Source of the DNA: Chitinophaga pinensis
Lineage (GTDB): Bacteria; Bacteroidota; Bacteroidia; SXHM01
NCBI GenBank assembly: GCA_945889235.1
Contig: CAMDBK010000075.1
Span: forward strand, 1 to 10,485
Direction: 5' to 3'
DNA: 10,485 nucleotides
Shown: positions 1-6,296 of the stretch, piece after piece
How the letters are laid out: every line of letters begins with the position of its first letter
Position numbering within the stretch: the first letter of the stretch is position 1
Made by a program: the position numbers and the translations under genes
Notes under the pieces: model-generated
The model's input: only the letters and a program-made list of their open reading frames with translations
Database searches by the model: none
What the model was told of the DNA's origin: nothing

Positions 1-794
1 AGTTGCATAAAGTGAAAGCCATATTCAGTTTCAAAAACATCGGATATTTCTTTGCCTTTTAAAGTAAAGGCAAGTGCCTCAAATTCGGGAACCATTTGTC
101 CGCGTTCAAAAAAACCAAGTTCACCGCCATTGGATGCTGAGCCCGGATCTTCTGAATAAAGTTTTGCCATAGTTGCCATGCTGGCTCCATCTAAAATACG
201 CTGGCGCAGTTCTTCTGCTCTTGCTTTAGCCGCGTCTTTCTCTTTCTTGCTTATCATTGGTTTTTTAACAATGCGCCCGATTTCAAGCTCTACGTTTATA
301 TAAGGCAAGCTGTCAGTCGGAATTTTTGTGAAATAATCACGAACTTCCGCAGGCGTAACTTTTACATCGCCTGTAATTTTAAACTGCATATTTTGTCCTA
401 AAAGCTGGTCTTTAATCAGGTCGCGGAAATCATCTTTAATTTCTACAATTGATTTTTTGTAATACGCTTCCAGTTTTTCTTCTGAACCTATTTGCCCTAT
501 AAAATACCGAAGTCTTCGTTCCAGTTCTTCTTCCACCTGGTCATCACTTACTTCCACGCTATCAAGTCTTGCCTGGTTCACGAGTAATTTCTGAAAAAGC
601 AATTCTTCCAACAAATCACATCTTATTGCCGAGTCGGGTGCGTAACCTTGCGACAGCATCTGTAAATACTGGGCTTCAACATCCGATAACATAATGATGT
701 TGGAACCAACCACTGCAACAATTTTGTCAATTGGTTGAGAAAAACAACCAAGAGTCAAGAACCAAGAACCAAAAACAAGGACAAATTTTTTCAC
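1..794 (-). CDS. surA: SurA-like periplasmic peptidyl-prolyl isomerase/chaperone (3' part outside window)
   Basis: The reading frame is open from a GTG at 794-792 to the left edge, giving 264 codons of the N-terminal part. An in-frame TAA (800-798, the stop of the upstream gene) lies two codons before the GTG, so GTG is the first usable start. Residues 1-20 form a signal peptide (KK, then a hydrophobic core, ending CFSQ). Residues about 22-165 resemble the SurA N-terminal chaperone region, beginning DKIVAVVGSNIIMLSDVE. Residues about 168-264 are the start of a parvulin domain: LYSEDPGSASNGGELGFF (212-229), MVPEFEALAF (234-243) and GFHFM (259-263). Family members fold outer-membrane proteins in the periplasm. 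SurA homologues of this group usually carry a second parvulin domain, which would lie beyond the edge. It is last of three linked isomerase-type genes. The codons for residues 6-17 coincide with a period-7 repeat. Confidence 0.9.
   Translation of the reverse strand, partial: MKKFVLVFGSWFLTLGCFSQPIDKIVAVVGSNIIMLSDVEAQYLQMLSQGYAPDSAIRCDLLEELLFQKLLVNQARLDSVEVSDDQVEEELERRLRYFIGQIGSEEKLEAYYKKSIVEIKDDFRDLIKDQLLGQNMQFKITGDVKVTPAEVRDYFTKIPTDSLPYINVELEIGRIVKKPMISKKEKDAAKARAEELRQRILDGASMATMAKLYSEDPGSASNGGELGFFERGQMVPEFEALAFTLKGKEISDVFETEYGFHFMQ
745..779. repeat. Period-7 degenerate tandem array inside the surA signal-peptide codons
   Basis: On the plus strand the heptamers CAACCAA (745-751), GAGTCAA (752-758), GAACCAA (759-765) and GAACCAA (766-772) follow one another without a gap, then a weaker unit at 773-779. 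On the coding (minus) strand the unit is TTGGTTC. A perfect run of it would read leucine, valine, leucine, glycine, serine, tryptophan, phenylalanine in every frame. It covers residues 6-17 of the SurA-like protein, the hydrophobic core of the signal peptide. Confidence 0.7.
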
Positions 795-797
795 GAT

Positions 798-1706
798 TTA
801 TTTTTTCTTCTCTGTGTAAATTTCAAAATTGCTTTTTACAATTCCTTCGTTATAAATATCTTTTTCCATTTGCTCAATCAACTTCAGTTTCCTTTTATTG
901 AGTAATATATTGCGAATATTTTTTTCTTCAAATTCAAGAGGTGAAATATCGTCTTTTAATTGATACTCTATAGTTTTGAAAATGTAATATCCGTCATTTT
1001 CATAGATTTCAAATGTATTAGGATATCTCCCCATTTGCTCAATTTTGTTCTGTTCAATTCCTGTCTCTGCTGCCAGTTCTTCCGGGGTAAACCACTTATG
1101 CTCATCTAATGAAAATTTTAAAGCCTGTGTGCTGCAATACTCATTCAGCTTGTTTTTACTGTCAGCATCTTCATCGTTCAGCCACTTACGTAATTTATTT
1201 ACTGTTTTATTCTGTTTGTCTATTTTAACGTAAGATGCACGGATAATATTTTCTTTCAATGCAAAGTTTTGTTTATTTTCCTCATAGTACTTAGTAATTT
1301 CATCAGGCCTGACTAAGGTATCTAACCGTTGTTTAATCAATTCTTCTTCATAAAGAAAAAGGATAAGCGAGTTTCGGTAATCATCTAATTGCTTTTGTAC
1401 ATCTCTTTTTTCTTCAGGCAAATTAAGTTCTGCTTTTTTTAGAAGCAAGTGTTGTTTTACCCAGTTGTTAATGTAATTATTTGCAATTCTTGCGCTGTCT
1501 TCCTTACTAACATTACCCGGCAAAATTTCTTTTAAATCGGTTGAATAAAGGTATTGGTCATAAACCCGTGCAAGTGGTTTTTCTTCAGTATTCTTTTTGA
1601 AATAATTACAGGAAGAAAAGAAAAAAATGAATAATGTCCCTATAGCTATCGGCAATCGAACAAGGAATGTCGAATTTCGAAGTATTGGAAACAATTCATC
1701 ATTCAT
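798..1706 (-). CDS. Lipoprotein with SurA/PpiD-like fold, probably no active isomerase site
   Basis: This 302-residue protein has a basic N-terminus, a hydrophobic stretch (about 18-30) and a lipobox FSSC with the acylated cysteine at 33, so it is probably a lipid-anchored envelope protein. Residues about 45-150 resemble the SurA/PpiD N-terminal region: VYDQYLYSTDLKEILPG (48-64), then helices with LVRPDEITKYYEENKQNF (131-148). Residues about 155-250 sit where a parvulin domain would be. RASYVKI (156-162) stands in for the usual RASHILI, so the motif histidine is a tyrosine. The GG[DE]LG segment is absent. GYYIFKTIEY (239-248) echoes the domain's last strand. It is likely a non-catalytic partner of the two flanking isomerases. 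It starts 25 bases after the stop of the upstream isomerase and ends 3 bases before surA in the same frame. The ATG at 1706-1704 lies within a heptamer array. An alternative TTG at residue 18 would leave no basic residues before the hydrophobic core. Confidence 0.75.
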   Translation of the reverse strand: MNDELFPILRNSTFLVRLPIAIGTLFIFFFSSCNYFKKNTEEKPLARVYDQYLYSTDLKEILPGNVSKEDSARIANNYINNWVKQHLLLKKAELNLPEEKRDVQKQLDDYRNSLILFLYEEELIKQRLDTLVRPDEITKYYEENKQNFALKENIIRASYVKIDKQNKTVNKLRKWLNDEDADSKNKLNEYCSTQALKFSLDEHKWFTPEELAAETGIEQNKIEQMGRYPNTFEIYENDGYYIFKTIEYQLKDDISPLEFEEKNIRNILLNKRKLKLIEQMEKDIYNEGIVKSNFEIYTEKKK

Positions 1707-1732
1707 TATTCTTTGTTCAATGTTCTTTGTTT
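1658..1732. repeat. Head-to-head period-7 arrays over the lipoprotein start codon
   Basis: The plus strand carries four contiguous heptamers starting GAA: GAACAAG (1658-1664), then units at 1665-1671, 1672-1678 and 1679-1685. From 1725 back to 1691 the minus strand carries five contiguous units, also starting GAA: GAACATT (1725-1719), GAACAAA (1718-1712), GAATAAT (1711-1705), GAATGAT (1704-1698) and GAATTGT (1697-1691). A sixth, poorer unit at 1732-1726 touches the upstream stop codon. The two arrays point at each other across 5 bases. They supply the spacer, the start codon and the first 17 or so codons of the lipoprotein gene. Confidence 0.65.
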
Positions 1733-3681
1733 TATGGGGTTGGAATAGTTGCCAGCACCTCTTTATTCACTTCCACTTTATATTTCGAACGCAGTTCTTT
1801 TATCCATTCTTTTTCAAGAAAATCCTGATATGCAGTGGTAACAAGTCCGCGGGCTTCTTTCAATGTTTTTGGCCCCGGAGGAATAATGTCATTCACAATT
1901 ACAATGATAGTTTGTCCGTCTTTTTTAACTGTTTGAGTTCCTTTATTCCACTTAACCTCATCCAGGTAATCGTTCTCGTTTTTTGTGTATTTACCTTCTT
2001 CCACTTTCAGGTTTAACTTGGATGTTTTGTTTATCTCCGTCAGCATTTCATCAGCGCTCTTTCCAACCTCAATCATTTTCTTTACAGCCGTTGCAACTGA
2101 ATCGTTTTTGCAGATGAATAGTTTTGCTTCTAAACGTTGTTCCCACTGGAATTTATCTTTGTTGGCATCATAAAATTTTTGAAGTCCAACAGTGTCGGTT
2201 TGCGCTTTTTTCCACACTTTTTGCTCCATGTGATTGAAGAGCAGAATTCCGTCACGGTATTCATTCAGCAACATGCGATAGTCGGTATATTTACCGGCAA
2301 GTTTACTTTCTTCATAACTTATAGCCTGGTCATCAACAAACTGTTTATAGATGTTGTCAACGTATAACTGAATTTCTATTTTAGGTCGTTTAGCCTGATG
2401 CGAGGCAAGGTATTGTGCAAAATCTTTTTGTGTATATTTTGTATCATTAAGTCTGAACATTTCTTTTTCCAGACCTTTTGCTTTGTCAGCACTCCATTTT
2501 CCATTGAAAATGTTGGTGTCAACAACTGCATAAAATTCTTCTTTTGCTTTTGTAATTTCTTTGAATTTGTATTCGCTTTTTATTTTGTTGATAACAGCTG
2601 TGCGGCTCATTTGTGAGCGTGAGTCTTTCGCTATTTTTTGTTTCAGGTCTGCTTCCATTTCTTTAAATTCAGGCAAGCCTTTTTTGTCTAACAACTTAAT
2701 AATATGCCAGCCGTAATCAGTATTAACAGGCTTGCTGTAATCACCTTTATTTTTCAACGCAAACGAAGCGTTCTCAAATTCAGGAACCATTTGTCCTGAA
2801 CCAAACCAGTTCAGTTCTCCGCCTTTTTTAGAATTAGATTTATCATCAGAAAACTGTTTGCACAATTCAGCAAAGTCACCACCTGCCTGAAGTTTTGTGT
2901 AAATCTCATTGGCTTTTGCTTCAGCAGCATCAGTGGTCTTTATTCCTGAATCTTTCAATGCTTTAATCATAATGTGAGCAACTTTTACCTCACCTTGTGA
3001 AGCTCTTTTGTCAACCACTTTAATAATGTGGTAACCGAATTTAGTTCTTACCGGCTGAGAAATTTCACCAACCGGAGTGTTGTAAGCTCCATTTTCAAAA
3101 GGATAAATCATGCGCATGGAAGTGAAGTAACCTAAATCGCCTCCGTTGTCTTTTGCTGAAGGATCGTCAGAAAGTTCTTTAGCAAGTTTTGAAAAGTCAT
3201 CACCTTTTAAAACGCGTTTGCGTATTTCACTGATTTTGTTCCAGGCAGCCAATGTGTCTTTTGGTAATGCTTCAGCAGAAACTTTAATAAGGATGTGGCT
3301 TGCGCGCACATCGGTTTTCATACGCTCGTACGCTTCTTTAATCAGATTTTCTGTAACTGATTTATCAGTAAGATAAGGTTGAGCAAGTTGTTTCTGATAA
3401 CCGCTGAATTCCTGTTTGAAAGCTTTTGCTGTATCCATTCCTTCATCCATGGCTTCTTTTACTTTCAGTTTAAAATTAATGTAAAGTTCCATGTAGTCAG
3501 CCGGAGATTTTTTATCAATGGCTGCACCGTTTGAATTGTTCTTGTTATAAACATAAAGAAAATCTGATTTAGTAACAGGTTCGCCTGCTACTGTTAGAAT
3601 AACCGGTTCGCCCTTTTGAGCAAAAGATGAAAAAGAAATAGTTGCTGCAATTGCTGTAATAAATAATAATTTGGTCTTCAT
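1732..3681 (-). CDS. Periplasmic peptidyl-prolyl cis-trans isomerase with two parvulin domains (PpiD/SurA type)
   Basis: This 649-residue secreted protein has a signal peptide (residues 1-22, ending SFSSFAQ). Residues about 23-120 form a helical N-terminal region. Parvulin domain 1 spans about 125-226: VRASHILIK (125-133), SDDPSAKDNGGDLGYF (171-186) and GYHIIKVVD (216-224). Domain 2 spans about 232-335: VKVAHIMIK (232-240), GGELNWFGSGQMVPEFENA (287-305) and GWHIIKLLD (324-332). Both keep the two histidines and the GG[DE]L segment typical of parvulins. Residues 340-649 form a long C-terminal region resembling the N-terminal chaperone region of such proteins (for example LQKFYDANKDKFQWE). Parvulins catalyse cis-trans isomerisation at proline and, in the periplasm, assist outer-membrane protein folding. 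It is the first of three isomerase-type genes. The 81-base gap to guaB upstream holds no promoter I trust, so co-transcription with guaB is possible. No Shine-Dalgarno is evident. Confidence 0.9.
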   Translation of the reverse strand: MKTKLLFITAIAATISFSSFAQKGEPVILTVAGEPVTKSDFLYVYNKNNSNGAAIDKKSPADYMELYINFKLKVKEAMDEGMDTAKAFKQEFSGYQKQLAQPYLTDKSVTENLIKEAYERMKTDVRASHILIKVSAEALPKDTLAAWNKISEIRKRVLKGDDFSKLAKELSDDPSAKDNGGDLGYFTSMRMIYPFENGAYNTPVGEISQPVRTKFGYHIIKVVDKRASQGEVKVAHIMIKALKDSGIKTTDAAEAKANEIYTKLQAGGDFAELCKQFSDDKSNSKKGGELNWFGSGQMVPEFENASFALKNKGDYSKPVNTDYGWHIIKLLDKKGLPEFKEMEADLKQKIAKDSRSQMSRTAVINKIKSEYKFKEITKAKEEFYAVVDTNIFNGKWSADKAKGLEKEMFRLNDTKYTQKDFAQYLASHQAKRPKIEIQLYVDNIYKQFVDDQAISYEESKLAGKYTDYRMLLNEYRDGILLFNHMEQKVWKKAQTDTVGLQKFYDANKDKFQWEQRLEAKLFICKNDSVATAVKKMIEVGKSADEMLTEINKTSKLNLKVEEGKYTKNENDYLDEVKWNKGTQTVKKDGQTIIVIVNDIIPPGPKTLKEARGLVTTAYQDFLEKEWIKELRSKYKVEVNKEVLATIPTP

Positions 3682-3705
3682 ACTTTTTATTGAACTTAAA
3701 TTAGT

Positions 3706-3759
3706 GAGTGATGTTTTTTGGATTTGTATTTTGATTTGTGAATTAAAACGTGTGAATTA
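3706..3759. repeat. Weak short-period repeats in the guaB-isomerase spacer
   Basis: TGTGAATTA occurs at 3737-3745 and again at 3751-3759, exactly 14 bases apart. Next to it, the minus strand reads CACAAAT (3740-3734), CAAAATA (3733-3727) and CAAATCC (3726-3720), three similar heptamers in a row. The pattern resembles the clearer period-7 arrays elsewhere in the window but is poorer. It fills most of the 81-base space between the guaB stop and the isomerase start. Confidence 0.35.
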
Positions 3760-3762
3760 TTT

Positions 3763-5232
3763 TTACCTGCTGTAATTAGGCGCCTCGCTGGTAATAGTTA
3801 TTCCGTGAGGATGACTTTCAACAATACCAGCACTGGAGATACGGATGAATTTAGATTTTTGAAGATGCTCAATATTGCTTGCTCCGCAGTAGCCCATTCC
3901 TGCGCGCAGCCCGCCAATCATCTGGTAAAGCACTTCTGATAAATTGCCTTTAAACGGCACGCGGCCAACAATTCCTTCAGGGACTAATTTTTTAATATCG
4001 TCTTCTGCATCCTGAAAGTAACGGTCTTTGGAACCCTTTTGCATGGCTTCAATAGAACCCATTCCACGGTAATTTTTGAATTTTCTTCCCTCAAAAATAA
4101 TTGTAGTTCCGGGTGATTCTTCAACACCTGCAAACAATGAACCTGCCATAATTGTATTAGCTCCAGCTGCCAGGGCTTTTACCAAATCACCTGTGAAACG
4201 TATTCCGCCATCGGCTATTATCGGAACACCTGAACCTTTAATGGCTTTTGCTACTTCATAAACAGCAGTAAGTTGTGGAACGCCAACGCCAGCAATAACG
4301 CGCGTTGTACAGATTGAACCTGGGCCTATTCCAACTTTTACAGCATCAGCACCGGCTTTTACCAAATCTCTTGCCGCTTCACCTGTTGCAATGTTTCCAA
4401 CAATGACCTGCAATTTCGGATAAGCTTTTTTAACTTTTTTCAGTGTGTCAATTACCCCTTTTGAATGTCCGTGTGCGGTATCAATCACAATGGCGTCAAC
4501 ACCAATTTTGTAAAGTGCATCAACGCGTTCCATCGTATCAGCAGTAACGCCAACAGCGGCAGCCACGCGCAATCTTCCGAAATCATCTTTACAGGCGCTT
4601 GGCTTGAGTTTTATTTTTATAATGTCTTTGTAGGTTATAAGTCCCACTAATTTTCCTGACTTATTTAAAACAGGTAGTTTCTCAATTTTATACTTCTGTA
4701 AAATTGCTTCTGCCTTGTGCATGTCTTTTGCATCAGTTACAGTGATAAGATTTTCCTTAGTCATAATCTCGCGCACCGGTCGACTCATCTTCTTTTCAAA
4801 ACGCAAATCTCGATTGGTAACAATTCCCACCAACGTATTATTTTTATCCACCACCGGGATTCCACCGATTTTGAATTCTTTCATAATTGAAAGTGCATCG
4901 CCAACAATTGCGGTTTCGGGAAGTGTAACGGGATCCTGAATCATACCACTTTCCGAACGTTTTACTTTCCGCACTTCATTCGCCTGAGCTTCAATACTCA
5001 TGTTTTTATGAAGCACCCCAATTCCGCCTTCCTGAGCCATTGCAATAGCCATGGCAGCTTCGGTTACCGTATCCATAGCAGCCGAAACTATAGGAACATT
5101 AATGCGTATTTTTTTTGTGAATTGAGTGGTAACATCGGCATCTCTTGGCATAACTTCCGAGTATGCCGGTACAAGCAGCACATCATCGTACGTTAGTCCT
5201 TCACCTAAAAATTTGTTTGAATCGGTAGCCAT
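3763..5232 (-). CDS. guaB: Inosine-5'-monophosphate dehydrogenase
   Basis: This 489-residue cytosolic enzyme oxidises IMP to XMP with NAD+, the committed step of GMP synthesis. The TIM-barrel N-terminus shows GLTYDDVLLVPAYSEVMPRD (12-31). Two CBS domains are inserted at about 97-147 and 155-208; these usually bind adenine or guanine nucleotides and tune activity. The catalytic loop GPGSICTTRVIAGVGVPQ (303-320) carries the nucleophile Cys308. The IMP phosphate site is seen in DGGIRFTGD (341-349) and MAGSLFAG (362-369). The flap contains RGMGSIEAM (389-397) and DRYFQ (403-407), which supplies the arginine-tyrosine pair. PEGIVGRVPFKG follows at 418-429. Length and motif order are those of a complete bacterial enzyme. 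It is transcribed from a good TAnnTTTG promoter just upstream, divergently from the universal stress gene. Confidence 0.98.
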   Translation of the reverse strand: MATDSNKFLGEGLTYDDVLLVPAYSEVMPRDADVTTQFTKKIRINVPIVSAAMDTVTEAAMAIAMAQEGGIGVLHKNMSIEAQANEVRKVKRSESGMIQDPVTLPETAIVGDALSIMKEFKIGGIPVVDKNNTLVGIVTNRDLRFEKKMSRPVREIMTKENLITVTDAKDMHKAEAILQKYKIEKLPVLNKSGKLVGLITYKDIIKIKLKPSACKDDFGRLRVAAAVGVTADTMERVDALYKIGVDAIVIDTAHGHSKGVIDTLKKVKKAYPKLQVIVGNIATGEAARDLVKAGADAVKVGIGPGSICTTRVIAGVGVPQLTAVYEVAKAIKGSGVPIIADGGIRFTGDLVKALAAGANTIMAGSLFAGVEESPGTTIIFEGRKFKNYRGMGSIEAMQKGSKDRYFQDAEDDIKKLVPEGIVGRVPFKGNLSEVLYQMIGGLRAGMGYCGASNIEHLQKSKFIRISSAGIVESHPHGITITSEAPNYSR

Positions 5233-5263
5233 GATTGAATTTTTCTTTTGGTAAAAATTCGCG

Positions 5264-5271
5264 CAAAAGTA
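5264..5271 (-). promoter_or_regulatory. Probable guaB promoter (-7 element)
   Basis: On the minus strand 5271-5264 reads TACTTTTG, a full match to the Bacteroidota -7 consensus TAnnTTTG, 31 bases before the guaB ATG. The -33 element is weak: TTTC at 5292-5289, spacing 17. Transcription would start near 5258, leaving a leader of about 25 bases. Confidence 0.55.
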
Positions 5272-5298
5272 ATAAAAAATGTATGTGAGAAATGTTTA

Positions 5299-5365
5299 TT
5301 AACAGGCTATTAAATAATATTAACAAGTGTTAACAGAAGTTAAAACACATTGTTTTTCCGTTTAA
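5299..5365. promoter_or_regulatory. Helically phased TTAA series between guaB and the usp gene
   Basis: TTAA occurs at 5299, 5310, 5320, 5330, 5340 and 5362, at steps of 11, 10, 10, 10 and 22 bases, so all copies lie near one face of the helix. Three are extended to TTAACA (5299, 5320, 5330). The 5320-5333 segment forms an inverted repeat, TTAACA-AG-TGTTAA. It lies upstream of both divergent promoters, as an operator or a curved segment might. Its function is inferred from position only. Confidence 0.4.
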
Positions 5366-5376
5366 TGAAAAAAATA

Positions 5377-5408
5377 TTTGCAACAAATGAAAAAAATGCC
5401 TTATCTTG
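5377..5408 (+). promoter_or_regulatory. Probable promoter of the usp-GMC operon
   Basis: TTTG at 5377-5380 is followed after 21 bases by TATCTTG at 5402-5408. This fits the Bacteroidota TTTG-N19-21-TAnnTTTG arrangement with one poor position. Transcription would begin near 5414, giving a leader of about 45 bases before the ATG at 5460. A 12-base direct repeat, AATGAAAAAAAT, at 5364-5375 and 5386-5397 overlaps the upstream part. Confidence 0.5.
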
Positions 5409-5459
5409 TTGAACAAAATTTTAGAGGACTATTATTGTATAACCTTTAAATCTAAGAGT

Positions 5460-6296
5460 ATGAAAAAAATTATCGTCCCCCTCGATTTCTCTGATGATTC
5501 AGTAAATGCACTTGATTTTGCTGTTAGTGTTGCAAAAAAGACTGATGCTGAAGTTCTGATGATTAATATAATAAAAACAAGCCGTTTTGATTTTTTTAAA
5601 GGCGTTGAAAACGTTGCCACCAAAGGAGATTTTGAAACATTGATCAGCAAATACGGTGACTTTAAAGACCGGATTCATTATAAAATCAGGAAAGGAAAAG
5701 TTTACCGTGAAATAGTTGAACAGGCTATTGAAGACAAGGCTTTTCTCATAATTATGGGTTCGCACGGGGTTTCGGGATTTGAAGAAGTATGGATTGGAAG
5801 CAATGCATTTCGTGTGGTAAGCGAAGCACCTTGCCCGGTAATTACACTCAGAAAAGAATTTCAAAAACGAAGCATTGATAAAATTGTACTCCCGATTGAT
5901 ACTACATTTGAATCAAGACAAAAAATCCCTATGACAGTTGAAATAGCAAAGCTTTTTGATGCCGAAATTCACATTTGGGGAGTTTGCAGCAACGAAGTAG
6001 ATAATGAATTGGTTAAAGTGAAAAAATATGTTGCTCAAACAGCTGAAGTGATTATTAAACAGGGGGTTACTAAAATTGTTACAACAGTTGTTGAAGGAAA
6101 AAATAAATCAAAGATGGCACTTGAATACGCCAATAAAAATGGTGCTGATTTGATTAGTATTATGACTGAACAGGAGGAAGATTTTTCTCTTAATCTGATG
6201 GGCAGTTATGCGCAATACATGGTTCACCATTCTAATATTCCTATTCTTGCGTGTCATCCACGTGAAGATTTGGTGGTAAAAACTTTCCTGAAATAA
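5460..6296 (+). CDS. Universal stress protein with tandem Usp domains
   Basis: I start this at ATG 5460, where the family's opening MKKIIVPLDFSDDS begins. An upstream in-frame TTG at 5406 would add 18 residues that look like leader sequence and overlap the promoter. The 278-residue cytosolic protein has two Usp folds, about 1-131 and 138-265. Domain 1 keeps the ATP-binding pattern G-2X-G-9X-G-S: Gly100, Gly103, then GSN at 113-115, plus the acidic Asp9 after strand 1. Domain 2 starts IDKIVLPIDTTFESR, but in the corresponding place has MTEQEEDFSLNLMGSY (235-250), which lacks that pattern, so only one nucleotide site is expected. Such proteins respond to starvation, oxygen or oxidative stress. 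The GMC oxidoreductase gene follows directly after its TAA in the same frame, so the two are almost certainly co-transcribed. Confidence 0.9.
   Translation: MKKIIVPLDFSDDSVNALDFAVSVAKKTDAEVLMINIIKTSRFDFFKGVENVATKGDFETLISKYGDFKDRIHYKIRKGKVYREIVEQAIEDKAFLIIMGSHGVSGFEEVWIGSNAFRVVSEAPCPVITLRKEFQKRSIDKIVLPIDTTFESRQKIPMTVEIAKLFDAEIHIWGVCSNEVDNELVKVKKYVAQTAEVIIKQGVTKIVTTVVEGKNKSKMALEYANKNGADLISIMTEQEEDFSLNLMGSYAQYMVHHSNIPILACHPREDLVVKTFLK

Noticed and set aside
744..755. Lipobox in the SurA signal peptide (TLGC)
   Set aside because: A lipobox normally has Leu or similar at -3, and here Thr is there. A cleavage after CFSQ fits SurA better. It is also an effect of the heptamer repeat.
1627..2016. 129-codon plus-strand frame opposite the isomerase/lipoprotein junction
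   Set aside because: Its phenylalanine-rich, signal-like appearance comes from the complement of lysine- and glutamate-rich coding DNA and of the heptamer array. There is no start context or family motif.
5406..5459. TTG-started N-terminal extension of the universal stress protein (18 residues)
   Set aside because: The family opens at MKKIIVPLD. The extension looks like untranslated leader and overlaps the proposed -7 promoter element.
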